Assembly (NCBI GenBank): GCA_037447455.1
Contig: JBBIGQ010000003.1
Coordinates: 1-64,000, forward strand
DNA: 64,000 nt
Source of the DNA: BPGX01 sp037447455
GTDB lineage: Bacteria > Bacteroidota > Bacteroidia > B-17B0 > Aurantibacillaceae
Direction of reading: 5' to 3'
Shown here: positions 17,294-26,743 of the stretch, one piece after another
How positions within the stretch are numbered: position 1 is the first letter of the stretch
Layout of the letters: each line of letters opens with the position of its first letter
Notes under the pieces: generated by a model
The model's database searches: none
Told to the model about the DNA's origin: nothing
The model's input: the letters and a program-made list of their open reading frames with translations, nothing else
Translations under genes and position numbers: made by a program

Positions 17294-17473
17294 TTAGTGG
17301 TGAACTTCTTCGGTAGTAGTATGATGAGCATTGGCTATGTGAGCATCTTTTTTGTCCAGATTGGTTTCAATAATTAAAATAATCAACCAAACAACAAGTC
17401 CACCGATTAATGGTGCCCAAAAGTTTACGGATTTTTTTTCTTCAGTATAAGAATGTTCTGAATGATGACTCAT
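17294..17473 (-). CDS. 59-residue His-rich single-pass membrane protein, unknown function
   Basis: A complete short frame runs from ATG (17473) to TAA (17294). It begins MSHHSEHSYTEEKKSVNFW. A hydrophobic segment of about 18 residues follows (APLIGGLVVWLIILIIET). The tail is DKKDAHIANAHHTTTEEVHH. Histidines cluster on both sides of the membrane segment (three near the N-terminus, five in the tail), suggesting metal or haem-related binding, but this is inference. The frame fills the gap between RNase HI and the next gene on the same strand, and its hydrophobic, charge-flanked composition looks like a real protein. Similar short membrane proteins occur in respiratory gene sets, but I cannot name the family. 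Confidence 0.6.
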   Translation of the reverse strand: MSHHSEHSYTEEKKSVNFWAPLIGGLVVWLIILIIETNLDKKDAHIANAHHTTTEEVHH

Positions 17474-17524
17474 ATTTTTTTGACTGCAAATTTAAGAGTA
17501 AGAATTTATTTTTTCAAACAAAAA

Positions 17525-18079
17525 TCAGGAAGATGTCTTACTATAATGTTTTTCAAATAATGCTGAGAGTTTTTCAATATCAATTTCTTCCATTTTTTCT
17601 AACTCACTTAAAATTTCTTCGTTATCAATGTATTCGGATAGTTGTTTCTTAAATTTTTTAGATTTCAATCTTACAAATTCATTATTGTTTTTTATAAAAT
17701 ATTGTTTGGCTGTAAAAAATTCCCCCATTTGCATATCTTCAAATTGATATTCATAGATGTTAATAGGGTGTTGAATAGATAATTTGTAAAATTTAGGTTC
17801 ATCATCTCTAATAGCAATGAATTGATTCCATTTTTTCTTATCGGGATTGTAATATGCAAAGACCTTGATTTTATCGGCTTTATATGTTTTTGAAAATCCT
17901 TGTTTGTCTCTAAACAATACTTTGGCAAAAAGAGATAATTCTTTTTTTGGATTGGCTTTGATTTCACCTACTATAGTATCACCATTTTCATCTACAATGT
18001 ATCCTTCGTAAAAATTTAATTGAGCAAAAACTGGTTTTATACTCCACAAACAAACTAGTAAAAATGAAAATTTTTTCAT
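17525..18079 (-). CDS. Secreted protein of unknown function
   Basis: A 184-residue protein with a signal peptide (MKKFSFLLVCLWSIKPVFAQ). The mature part begins with a beta-rich motif, YEGYIVDENGDTIVGEIK, which resembles the start of many Bacteroidota exported proteins of unknown role. Charged, probably helical sequence closes the C-terminus (KFKKQLSEYIDNEEILSELE and onward). No enzymatic motif is seen and there is no T9SS sorting domain, so a periplasmic or outer-membrane-associated location is likely. It stands alone between two genes on the same strand. Confidence 0.6.
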   Translation of the reverse strand: MKKFSFLLVCLWSIKPVFAQLNFYEGYIVDENGDTIVGEIKANPKKELSLFAKVLFRDKQGFSKTYKADKIKVFAYYNPDKKKWNQFIAIRDDEPKFYKLSIQHPINIYEYQFEDMQMGEFFTAKQYFIKNNNEFVRLKSKKFKKQLSEYIDNEEILSELEKMEEIDIEKLSALFEKHYSKTSS

Positions 18080-18169
18080 TTTTTTTGTGCAAAGAAAAAG
18101 AAAAAACTGACAAAAATCATTGTTATGTTAGTAAATAATGTAAGGTGTTGAAAAATAAGACAAAATGAA

Positions 18170-21100
18170 TTAAAATTCATCCGTTCCGGGCAAGCAAGTA
18201 ACATGTCCAACAAAATCGTGCTTATCCCCTTTTAAGTCATAAACTTTTATTTTGTAAACATAAACGTCTTGTGTAGCTTTATTTTTCTTACCTTTTACTG
18301 TACCATCCCATCCTTGAAAGAAATCTGTTGTTTTAAATATTAGTTCTCCCCAGCGGTCAAATATCAGCATCTCAAATTTTGTTACATCAATACCCGTACC
18401 TTTGCAAATAAATACATCATTAATGTTATTTCCATCGGGCGTGAAGGCATTTGGAATGTATAAATGAAATTCAGGCTCTACAATTATTGTTTTTACAATC
18501 ATATCTCTACAACCGTATTGATTATATACTACTAGCGACACGGAATAAGTGCCGGGCTGTGTAAAGGTATGAATGGGATTTTGAACATTGCTGGTATTAT
18601 TTGCTCCACTTGCAAAGTCGTTAAAAAACCAATTGTATGTAATAGCCCCTTGTGAAGTACTTGTAAAACTTACAGTGGGTTCAAATTCAGAAGTAATCCA
18701 CGGATTGGCCACAAAATCAGCTACCGGATAAGGATATACTTGTATGTAATTGCTGTATGTAGTAGATGATGTGCAATTTCCATTAGATACAATGAGCGAT
18801 ACATCATAATATCCTGCTGCTGTATAGGTGGTAGAAACAGAATAACCGACGGCCGTTTGCCCGTTTCCCAAATTCCACGAATAAGTGAAAGTCGAGTTAT
18901 ATGGGTTCGCTGTAAAATCTACTTTTACAGGTGGGCATCCTTTGGTGATGTTAGCCGTGAAAGAAGACGAAGGGATGGGCGTTACACTCACTGTAAAATA
19001 AGCATTTACAGGTGTATTACATCCATCGCTGATAGTTACAGTGTAGTTGTGAGGTTGAGAGGCATAGTTTCCTGTTACATTGATACTGGAAGAATTAGCA
19101 CCGGTATTCCAGGTATAAGAATACGGACCACCATTTCCTATGCTTGTAATAGTTGGTGAAAGTATAATGTTAGAATTATCACAGATTGTAACAGTATTGC
19201 CAACTGCTGAAAGTGTAGGATGTATAGTTATTTGAATAGTGTATGTTCCGCTTGTACATCCCTTTCCATCGGTTGCTTGCACAGAATAGATTGTTGTTAA
19301 TGATGGTGAAACACTCAGAGTGCCGTTATTGACAATGCCTCCCGGATTCCAATTGTAAAAGAAATTGCCATTACCACCAGAGGCATTCGCAAAAATAGCA
19401 ATTGTATTATTGAGGCATATTGAGGCATTCGGCGAAGCATTCAAAGTAATTGAATTGGGTTGAGGTATATTGACTGTAGGAGAAATATTACAACCGGTGG
19501 CATCCGTAATGTTTACGGTATACACCCCAGCAGAAAGGTTATTGGCACTATTAGAATTACCACCATTAGGTAGCCATGTGTATGTATAAGGGGCAATCCC
19601 GCTTTGCACAGCGACAGTCGCATTGCCGGTAGCACCCCCAAAGCAATCAACGGAATCAATAGTGAAAGTATAAGAAATGTTAGAAGTAGAAACAGTAAAT
19701 GTGGCAGAGCCATTGCAAGAATTGTTATCTGATACATAGACGGTGTAATTACCCGGCGGGAGATTATTTGCAACATTGGAATTTCCACCAATCGGGCTCC
19801 ATGTATACGAATGTGGTGCAGTACCTCCGGTTACATTGACAGTTGCAGTCGCATTACCACCGCAGTTGTTAGTTGAAGTGATTGTGATAGTCATAGAAGA
19901 AGGTTCAGGTATAGAAACGGTTGTAGATGTTGAACAGTTATTCACGTCACTAACTTGAATGGTATAAGTACCGACCGTTAAATTAGAAGCTGTAGTATTG
20001 TTGCCACCAAAAGGTTGCCATGTATACGAATAAGGCCCAGTACCTCCTTGAACGGTAATAGTAGCGCTACCATTATTCCCACCGTTGCAACTTACGGATG
20101 TGCTTGATATAGAGATTGTAAAATCATTGGCTTGCGTGATATTGACTACTGTGGATGCAGTACAAGAAGCATTGTCTTGAATAAAAACTGTATAATTACC
20201 TGCTGAAAGATTGGTAGCCGTAGAGGCAGTGCTTACAGACGGTACCCATGTATAAGAATAAGGTGTTGTACCGCCAGTAACATTTACCGTTGCGCTACCA
20301 TTGCTACCTCCGTAGCATGTTACTGATTGAGTTTGAATAGAAGTAATAGCAATGCCGGTGCCGCCTATTGTTAATGTTGTAAAGGTACTGCAACCATTGA
20401 CATCTGTTATATTTACAGTATAATTACCAATGCTTAAACCTGTTGCAACAGAGGCATTACCACCAGTAGGAATCCATGTAAACGAATATGGAGCCGTCCC
20501 GCCCGATGGTGTAATAGTAGCACTCCCTAATGTAGAACAGGAAGCATTTTGAATGTTTACAGAAGAACTGATAGATATGGTTGTTGAACCGATATTTAAA
20601 GTTTGTGTTATTATACAGTTGTTGGCATCTTTTATTGTAACAGAATAATTGCCGGACGCTAATCCACTTGCAGTGTTGGAGTTGCCACCAACGGGTGTCC
20701 ATGTATATGTGTAAGGAGAAGTGCCGCCCGATACGTTGATTGTAGCGCTTCCATTGGCGGCTTGACAAGTAGCATTTGTTACACTAATGGTAGAGGTAAT
20801 GGGTGGAGGTTGTGTGATACTCAAAGTTAAAGTACCTGTGCAGGCATTATTATCTTGTGCGGTTATAGTGTAAACAGTATTGGGATTTAAATTAGTTTGA
20901 ACAGAACCAGTTAAGTTACCGGGCATCCATGTGTAAGTATAAGGACCAGTGCCTCCGGATGCTGAGACGGTGGCAGAACCTGTACCACCATTACATAGTG
21001 CATTTTGAATGGTAGGTGTGATTGTAATGGTAGGACAGCTGACACAAGGTGTAATAGAAGCGGCACTGTTGATTTGTAAGGTAGAGCCCGTTGCATCTGT

Positions 21101-23413
21101 AATTCTTATAGGATAGTTGGGCGGTGCTGCTACTACGGAACCCGTTGCATAGTTGGACCAATATGTAACCGTAACAGAACAGCCGGGCGGAAAGGTACAT
21201 CCAATAGTACAACCACTGCAATTCACACTGCTTGTCTGATAGGCCCAGGTATATGATGGCGTACCACCACTGACTTGCAATGAACCAGATGGTAATGAAC
21301 AAACGTTGAGTGTGGCACAGGGAGCCACTACAACCTGTGTTGTTTGTGAACCGCACGAGAGTGAATAAGTTACAACATGAGTTCCTGTCCCAGCTACAGA
21401 TGGGCTAAAAGAGCCGGTGGAAGGATTGATACAATTACCACACGAAGCACTGAATGTTCCGCCGGGGGTAGAAACAGAAAAAGTAAATGGCGGGTCGTTC
21501 AGACACTTTTGCGGAGGAGGACAGATATTGGGATCGCAGCAAATTAAAGATTGAGGGGCACAGGCAGATGCTGCAAACGTTTGTACATATCCGGTACGTG
21601 AAGCACTGCCTGAATTTCCGGTAGAACCAGCTGCTATAATTTCTCCTCCGGAATTAACTTCTACATCATAAATGTTAAAAGAAGTAGGATAATTACCCAA
21701 TGGATTTAAATTAGGGTCAAATTTATAGACACCATTAGTAGATCCTACATAAACATTACCACAATTATCAATTGCAATACCACTATTACCGGTTTGTCTA
21801 TTTCCTGCACCACCAGATAAACTGCCGCCGGGGATATTGGCAGTAGCTACAACTGCACCAGTTGCAAAATCTCTTTTTTGAACCTGATCGCCTTTGTTGA
21901 GGTAAACGAAACCATTGAAGTTGCTATATGCCAATGCTTCCAGTCCACTGTTGTTTTTGCGAAAATTTTCGCATTTGTAACCAAATTGAATGCCATTGGC
22001 TGTGTGAATTGGAAAAGGAGAATTAGGGTTGCAAGATATTAAGTTGTCATGAATAAAGCCAATAGAATCATGGGTCAAATAATAGTAATTTGCGTTAGAA
22101 CAAGATGTGATGGCTCTTACTTCTTGAGGCCCTGGTGAAATTAAGCCACCAGGACCTGTTACCTGAACACTGGCTGTTACATTACCTGTATTAACGTCCA
22201 CATTGTATATGAAAGGCAAAGGAGTAGTTGATAAAAAGGGTAAAGATGTCCCTGCAACGACCAGTTTTGTTTGATTACAGTTAAAGGAAATGTTCCAAAA
22301 TTCAGCACTATTCATTGGGACTGGAGAGGTATTGTTCCAAACTAATCCGCCGGTAGTATTGATTTTTTGGATTTGTGCGGTTGAACCCTGTGTTACATAG
22401 GAATTACCGACGTTATCCACTACAAATGTACCAAGCCAGCTGGTAGTGTCATAAGGTGTATTGTAAGTCCATTGTAAGGCACCGACATTATTGTATTTGA
22501 TAAGTTGCATAGGCGATGTTCCGCCAATGATGTAGACGTTGCCAGCGCCATCTCGTTCGCATTCCCATACACAATCCCAGTTGGTGCTTGGAAAATTAGG
22601 TGTTTGTGTCCACGGATCTATAATGATGGTTTTATCAGCAGAATAGTTTTGAAGTGTGTAAGACAAAATATTGTCATTTAGAGTATAATAACATTCAACT
22701 GGCACTTTGCTATCGGCGTAGTAGGCAATGGGGGAATGATCTATAATTTCGCCATACCGTGTGGGCGTGTAAATAGAATTATTTTTTAGTTTTGATTTTT
22801 TAGAGTACTTCCACTTAACATCAGAAATATCCCCACCCGGATGAACAATAATAGTGTATTTGTAACCTTTTTGAGGGTGAAGAGTGTATTCAATGTCAAT
22901 ATTGGGGTAGATGTTTTTGTATAGTATTTTGTTGTAAGTTGGAATGTAATTGATGTTTTCTAAATGATTGTCTTTGTAAAATGAATAACTACAATAAAAT
23001 GTGTTTTTTTCTAATGGTATGATTTCAACATTTGGATTGGCGTTCAGCCATTCACCAACAATCGTTTCTCTTTGTTCGCTCAGCACATACTCTTCCTCTT
23101 CCCATTTTTTGTTTTTTTCATATTCTTCTTTTTCTTCTTTCTTTTTCCATTTCTTTTTGATGAGTTCTATTTGAATGCTGTTTTTAGAAAAAAAGTAATC
23201 TTCATTTTGCCCATCATAAGCAAAAAGAACAGGATTTTGTTGAGTAGTATTATTATACCATTGGTCTTTGTTTTCAATGAAATATTTTTGTTCAAAGGGA
23301 TTTACTTTCCATTCTTTTTGAGTAATACCTTCAGATTGCGGCAAGATTTGAGCGTAAAATGAAAATTTTAAGCAAATAATAAAAATAATAAAAAGAAGAA
23401 AATATCGTGTCAT
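18170..23413 (-). CDS. Giant SprB-repeat surface protein with T9SS type B (gliding-motility-associated) C-terminal domain
   Basis: The ATG at 23413 gives 1747 residues with a signal peptide (MTRYFLLFIIFIICLKFSFY). Architecture in order: an N-terminal DUF7948-like domain beginning FIENKDQWYNN; a Lys/Glu-rich insert (about 86-108); a propeller-like region with repeated GNVYIIGGT and GNSYVTQGST motifs; cysteine-rich modules; seven SprB-type repeats of 70-75 residues with cores such as GSATVNVTGGTTPYSYTWVP; an Ig-like module; two PKD modules with YSWNLGNGQ and YNWFFNDF; and a type B T9SS domain including YIPNAFTPDGNNINDVF and FDRWGELIF. In gliding Bacteroidota such proteins are T9SS-exported adhesins. 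Whether this cell glides cannot be told. A related protein lies at 60374-63997. Confidence 0.9.
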   Translation of the reverse strand: MTRYFLLFIIFIICLKFSFYAQILPQSEGITQKEWKVNPFEQKYFIENKDQWYNNTTQQNPVLFAYDGQNEDYFFSKNSIQIELIKKKWKKKEEKEEYEKNKKWEEEEYVLSEQRETIVGEWLNANPNVEIIPLEKNTFYCSYSFYKDNHLENINYIPTYNKILYKNIYPNIDIEYTLHPQKGYKYTIIVHPGGDISDVKWKYSKKSKLKNNSIYTPTRYGEIIDHSPIAYYADSKVPVECYYTLNDNILSYTLQNYSADKTIIIDPWTQTPNFPSTNWDCVWECERDGAGNVYIIGGTSPMQLIKYNNVGALQWTYNTPYDTTSWLGTFVVDNVGNSYVTQGSTAQIQKINTTGGLVWNNTSPVPMNSAEFWNISFNCNQTKLVVAGTSLPFLSTTPLPFIYNVDVNTGNVTASVQVTGPGGLISPGPQEVRAITSCSNANYYYLTHDSIGFIHDNLISCNPNSPFPIHTANGIQFGYKCENFRKNNSGLEALAYSNFNGFVYLNKGDQVQKRDFATGAVVATANIPGGSLSGGAGNRQTGNSGIAIDNCGNVYVGSTNGVYKFDPNLNPLGNYPTSFNIYDVEVNSGGEIIAAGSTGNSGSASRTGYVQTFAASACAPQSLICCDPNICPPPQKCLNDPPFTFSVSTPGGTFSASCGNCINPSTGSFSPSVAGTGTHVVTYSLSCGSQTTQVVVAPCATLNVCSLPSGSLQVSGGTPSYTWAYQTSSVNCSGCTIGCTFPPGCSVTVTYWSNYATGSVVAAPPNYPIRITDATGSTLQINSAASITPCVSCPTITITPTIQNALCNGGTGSATVSASGGTGPYTYTWMPGNLTGSVQTNLNPNTVYTITAQDNNACTGTLTLSITQPPPITSTISVTNATCQAANGSATINVSGGTSPYTYTWTPVGGNSNTASGLASGNYSVTIKDANNCIITQTLNIGSTTISISSSVNIQNASCSTLGSATITPSGGTAPYSFTWIPTGGNASVATGLSIGNYTVNITDVNGCSTFTTLTIGGTGIAITSIQTQSVTCYGGSNGSATVNVTGGTTPYSYTWVPSVSTASTATNLSAGNYTVFIQDNASCTASTVVNITQANDFTISISSTSVSCNGGNNGSATITVQGGTGPYSYTWQPFGGNNTTASNLTVGTYTIQVSDVNNCSTSTTVSIPEPSSMTITITSTNNCGGNATATVNVTGGTAPHSYTWSPIGGNSNVANNLPPGNYTVYVSDNNSCNGSATFTVSTSNISYTFTIDSVDCFGGATGNATVAVQSGIAPYTYTWLPNGGNSNSANNLSAGVYTVNITDATGCNISPTVNIPQPNSITLNASPNASICLNNTIAIFANASGGNGNFFYNWNPGGIVNNGTLSVSPSLTTIYSVQATDGKGCTSGTYTIQITIHPTLSAVGNTVTICDNSNIILSPTITSIGNGGPYSYTWNTGANSSSINVTGNYASQPHNYTVTISDGCNTPVNAYFTVSVTPIPSSSFTANITKGCPPVKVDFTANPYNSTFTYSWNLGNGQTAVGYSVSTTYTAAGYYDVSLIVSNGNCTSSTTYSNYIQVYPYPVADFVANPWITSEFEPTVSFTSTSQGAITYNWFFNDFASGANNTSNVQNPIHTFTQPGTYSVSLVVYNQYGCRDMIVKTIIVEPEFHLYIPNAFTPDGNNINDVFICKGTGIDVTKFEMLIFDRWGELIFKTTDFFQGWDGTVKGKKNKATQDVYVYKIKVYDLKGDKHDFVGHVTCLPGTDEF

Positions 23414-23423
23414 GTTTTTGATG

Positions 23424-23431
23424 CAAAGGTA
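23424..23431 (-). promoter_or_regulatory. Probable -7 element of the giant SprB-repeat gene
   Basis: Reverse-strand TACCTTTG matches TAnnTTTG and lies 11 bases upstream of the ATG at 23413, which would give a very short leader. It supports the ATG at 23413 rather than the earlier TTG at 23440, which would lie upstream of this element. Confidence 0.45.
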
Positions 23432-23531
23432 TAAAATCAATCCTGAAAATGAGGACTATTTAAATAAAAAAATATAGCCATCTACCCAATAAAATTGCCA
23501 TTTGAATAAATTTTACCGAAATTTCCGCTCA

Positions 23532-24443
23532 ATGAAAACTGTTTTAATTACTGGTGGTACTGGTTTGGTTGGGACTTATCTCTCTAATTACCTTATTAGC
23601 AAAGGTTTTCAGGTGCATTGTCTGAGTAGAAGACGTTTGGTTTCTGACAAAAAAGAATTAAAATATTTTTACTGGAGTGTAAAAGATTTTGAAATAGATA
23701 TAAATGCTTTTGAAAATGTAGAGTATGTAGTGCATTTGGCGGGTGAAAATATAGCAGGCCAAAAATGGTATGAACACTATAAATTGATGCTTGAGCATTC
23801 TCGTTTAATGAGCACCTATTGGATAATACATAATATATTGAAATACAAGGTGCCAATTAAAAAGTTTGTTGGGGCAAGTGCAGTTGGGTTCTATGGAATG
23901 CAAATAAGTGATAGGATTTTTACAGAGCAAGATTATGGGAACAGTGATTTTTTGTCAAGATTGTGTGAAAAATGGGAAGCAGCGTATTTCCCACTGTTTG
24001 ATAATGATATTAACACCGCTATTGTAAGAATTGGTTTAGTGCTAAGCAAGGATGTGGGATTATATTCAAAGGTAAAACCTTTATTCAAATGGGGTTTAGG
24101 TTCTGCTTTGGGTTCTGGTAATCAAAATATGCCATGGATTCATATTCATGATTTATGCAGAATGTTTGAGTTTTTAATAGAGCATCCCGAGCATACTGGT
24201 ATATACAACGCCATCAGTGATGAGCAAGTCAGTAATTATGAATTTAGCAAACAATTAGCCCAGTCATTAAAGGCGCCCTTTTTCCTTCCCAATGTTCCTG
24301 AGTGGGTATTAAAATGGACGCTGGGAGAAATGTATAAAATGTTAGTTACAGGGGTAAAAGTGAGTAATGAAAAAATTAAAAACAAAGGTTTTCAATTTCA
24401 ATTTAGCAAATTAGAAGAGGCACTGAAAGATTTAAGTCAATGA
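23532..24443 (+). CDS. TIGR01777 family NAD-dependent epimerase/dehydratase-like protein
   Basis: A 303-residue short-chain dehydrogenase-type protein from the ATG at 23532; an earlier in-frame start adds ten residues. The Rossmann motif is VLITGGTGLVGTYLSNYL. Further hallmarks of the TIGR01777/YfcH group are VVHLAGENIAGQKW, VGASAVGFYG, RIGLVLSKDVG and PWIHIHDLCRMFEFLIEHP. The catalytic tyrosine of classical SDRs appears shifted in this group (SAVGFYG), as is usual. The natural substrate of the family is not established. The stop overlaps the aroE start by four bases (ATGA), indicating co-translation. Confidence 0.87.
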   Translation: MKTVLITGGTGLVGTYLSNYLISKGFQVHCLSRRRLVSDKKELKYFYWSVKDFEIDINAFENVEYVVHLAGENIAGQKWYEHYKLMLEHSRLMSTYWIIHNILKYKVPIKKFVGASAVGFYGMQISDRIFTEQDYGNSDFLSRLCEKWEAAYFPLFDNDINTAIVRIGLVLSKDVGLYSKVKPLFKWGLGSALGSGNQNMPWIHIHDLCRMFEFLIEHPEHTGIYNAISDEQVSNYEFSKQLAQSLKAPFFLPNVPEWVLKWTLGEMYKMLVTGVKVSNEKIKNKGFQFQFSKLEEALKDLSQ

Positions 24444-25222
24444 AAAAAGTTTTTGGTTTAATAGGACACTCATTATCGCACTCGTTTTCAAAAGAATATT
24501 TTACGAAAAAATTTATTGCTTTACACTTATCCGATTATGTCTATGAGCTGTGGGAATTGAAAGATTTACAGAATGTTCGGAGTTTCATTAAGAGCAAAGA
24601 AAATGTGGTAGGATTTAATGTTACTATTCCATATAAAACAGAGATGATAAAATATTTAGATAGTATTTCAGAGGAGGTGAAAAAAATAAATGCCTGCAAT
24701 TGTGTGCATATTAAAAATCAACAATGGATAGGATATAATACCGATTGGTGTGGCTTTTACAAGATGATTGAAAATAAATTGGAAAAACATCATTTATCGG
24801 CAATGATATTGGGTACGGGCGGTGCTGCCAGAGCTGTAGCGTATGCACTGGAAAAATTAAGCATTCAGTTTGTGTATGTATCCAGACAAAAAAAATTAAG
24901 TTCAAATGTTGAAGTACTAACCTATGATGAATTATTATCAGACCATTTTATTAAGCACAGGTTAATCATAAATACCACGCCGTTAGGGATGTATCCCAAT
25001 GTTAATACTTTACCACCAATCCCAATAGATTTTATTAATGAAAAACATTTTGTAATAGATTTAATTTATAATCCGGAAGAAACGCCATTGTTACGAGAAG
25101 CGCAAAAAAGAGGTGCAAAAGTTTTAAATGGATTGGAAATGCTTTATTTACAGGCAGAAAAATCTTGGTATATTTGGCAAGAATTAAATGAAAAAAATGA
25201 AAGAGAAAAAACTATTAAGTAA
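24440..25222 (+). CDS. aroE: Shikimate dehydrogenase
   Basis: A 260-residue protein that reduces 3-dehydroshikimate to shikimate with NADPH in aromatic amino acid synthesis. Substrate-site residues are visible in LIGHSLSHSFSKEYF, NVTIPYKTEM (Lys66) and NTDWCGFYKM (Asp102). The nucleotide-binding loop is LGTGGAARAVAYAL (125-130), and INTTPLGMYP is the usual later motif. It starts inside the previous gene's stop (ATGA) and its 3' end overlaps the cytidine deaminase start by about 35 bases. aroB, an earlier pathway step, is separate at 50311. Confidence 0.95.
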   Translation: MKKVFGLIGHSLSHSFSKEYFTKKFIALHLSDYVYELWELKDLQNVRSFIKSKENVVGFNVTIPYKTEMIKYLDSISEEVKKINACNCVHIKNQQWIGYNTDWCGFYKMIENKLEKHHLSAMILGTGGAARAVAYALEKLSIQFVYVSRQKKLSSNVEVLTYDELLSDHFIKHRLIINTTPLGMYPNVNTLPPIPIDFINEKHFVIDLIYNPEETPLLREAQKRGAKVLNGLEMLYLQAEKSWYIWQELNEKNEREKTIK

Positions 25223-25673
25223 AACAATTCATTTGAAAGTTTACGATGTTAACAATCTTTCAGAAGAGATTAAACAATTGTGTAAGGTAGCCAAAGACAT
25301 GGCTTCTCAGGCGTATGCCATTTATTCAAAATTCAGAGTAGGCGCAGCAGTATTGTTAGAAGATGGAAAAATGATTGGAGGAAATAATCAGGAAAATGTG
25401 GCATTCCCAAGTGGTTTATGTGCTGAACGCACAGCGCTATTTTATGCACATGCTCAATATCCAGATAAAAAAATAAAAGCTCTTGCTATTTATTCTCCCG
25501 ATGCTAAAAATTTGCTAACGCCTTGTGGGGCGTGCAGACAGGTGATGATAGAATATGAAAACGTACAAAATGAAAACATACAAACGATTATTGTAACAAA
25601 TGAAGAAGTTTATATCATGGAAACTGTAAAAGATTGGTTGCCGTTTGAATTTTCTGAAGATCTGATAAAATAA
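25188..25673 (+). CDS. cdd: Cytidine deaminase
   Basis: A 161-residue protein that deaminates cytidine and deoxycytidine to the uridine forms in pyrimidine salvage. The zinc site is complete: SGLCAERTALFYA provides Cys78 and the catalytic Glu80, and TPCGACRQVM provides Cys113 and Cys116. The substrate strand SKFRVGAAVLLEDG is also present. Two ATG codons, at 25188 and 25197, lie within the 3' end of aroE in another frame; either works, and both give translational overlap with aroE. No separate promoter is visible. Confidence 0.94.
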   Translation: MKKMKEKKLLSKTIHLKVYDVNNLSEEIKQLCKVAKDMASQAYAIYSKFRVGAAVLLEDGKMIGGNNQENVAFPSGLCAERTALFYAHAQYPDKKIKALAIYSPDAKNLLTPCGACRQVMIEYENVQNENIQTIIVTNEEVYIMETVKDWLPFEFSEDLIK

Positions 25674-25680
25674 ATATCTG

Positions 25681-25688
25681 TATTTTTG
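25681..25688 (+). promoter_or_regulatory. Possible -7 element of lpxD
   Basis: TATTTTTG fits TAnnTTTG and lies 20 bases before the lpxD ATG at 25709, directly after the cytidine deaminase stop. It suggests that lpxD has its own promoter. No -33 TTTG is seen at the expected spacing. Confidence 0.45.
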
Positions 25689-25708
25689 TCTCTTCGTTAT
25701 TCAATGTT

Positions 25709-26740
25709 ATGTTATCTGTAAGTATCAAACAAATTGCCGAACTGCTGAATGCAGAAATTGAAGGGAACAGCGATATTCAAATTAATAATATCTGTAAAAT
25801 TGAAGAAGGAGTGCCCAATGCCATTACTTTTTTGGCCAATCTTCAATACGAGTCCTATATTTATGAAACACGGGCTTCGGCTGTGATTGTTTCAAAAACA
25901 TTCCAACCACAAAAAGAACTTAAATATAAACCTACCTTGATACGTGTTGACCAACCTTATCAGGCTTTTGCTCAATTGTTGCAATTTTATCAGCGGTATG
26001 TTCAACAATCTATAAAAGGCGTGGAAAGTCCAGTGTTTATTGGTGAAAACTCCGAATATGGAAAAGATTGTTACATTGGTGCATTCGTATATATTGGTAA
26101 GAATGTAAAAATTGGGAATAACTGCAAGATTTATCCCAACAGCACCATTGGCAATAATGTTATCATTGGAGACAATACGATTATTTATGCTGGTGTAAAA
26201 ATTTATCACGATTGTAAAATTGGAAACAATGTGACGATTCACGCTGGTACGGTGATTGGCAGTGATGGATTTGGTTTTGTGCCCAATCCGGAAAATGTAT
26301 ACAACAAAATTCCGCAATTAGGCAATGTCGTGATAGAAGATAATGTTGAAATTGGAACAAACTGTACCATTGATAGAGCGACGATAGGTTCAACTATTAT
26401 TCGTAAAGGCGTGAAGTTAGATAATTTAATTCAGGTCGCACATAATGTAGAAATCGGAGAAAACACGGTAATTGCTTCACAAAGCGGCATCGCAGGTTCT
26501 ACAAAAATTGGAAAAAATTGTATGATTGGCGGACAAGTGGGAATTATTGGACATTTGAGAATTGCAGATGGCACGAAAATTGCCGCCCAATCCGGGATTG
26601 GAAATAATGTAGAAGAACCCAATTCTGTATTACAAGGATCGCCGGCTTTTAATGTTGGTGAGTATAAAAGAAGTTATGTGTTATTTAAGAAACTTCCCGA
26701 GTTGTATCAAAAAATTCAAGAACTTTCCAAAAAGTTGTAG
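25709..26740 (+). CDS. lpxD: UDP-3-O-(3-hydroxyacyl)glucosamine N-acyltransferase
   Basis: A 343-residue enzyme that adds the second hydroxyacyl chain to UDP-3-O-acyl-glucosamine in lipid A synthesis, acting in the cytoplasm. The N-terminal uridine-binding domain (about 1-100) includes ISFLAN-like sequence (ITFLANLQY). A long left-handed beta-helix of hexapeptide repeats (about 105-315) has steps such as IGENSEYGKDCYIGAF and IGNNCKIYPNSTIGNN. The active-site region with the catalytic histidine is in KLDNLIQVAHNVEIGENT. A C-terminal helix closes the trimer. A small membrane protein gene follows three bases later. Confidence 0.95.
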   Translation: MLSVSIKQIAELLNAEIEGNSDIQINNICKIEEGVPNAITFLANLQYESYIYETRASAVIVSKTFQPQKELKYKPTLIRVDQPYQAFAQLLQFYQRYVQQSIKGVESPVFIGENSEYGKDCYIGAFVYIGKNVKIGNNCKIYPNSTIGNNVIIGDNTIIYAGVKIYHDCKIGNNVTIHAGTVIGSDGFGFVPNPENVYNKIPQLGNVVIEDNVEIGTNCTIDRATIGSTIIRKGVKLDNLIQVAHNVEIGENTVIASQSGIAGSTKIGKNCMIGGQVGIIGHLRIADGTKIAAQSGIGNNVEEPNSVLQGSPAFNVGEYKRSYVLFKKLPELYQKIQELSKKL

Positions 26741-26743
26741 TAC

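Noticed and set aside
19500..20950. CRISPR-like periodic repeats
   Set aside because: The periodicity is about 210-225 bases, is degenerate and is translated as SprB protein repeats; no short identical repeats with spacers.
18857..21356. Long frames in other phases of the SprB-repeat gene
   Set aside because: They follow the repeat composition of the real gene, lack start signals and do not resemble known proteins.
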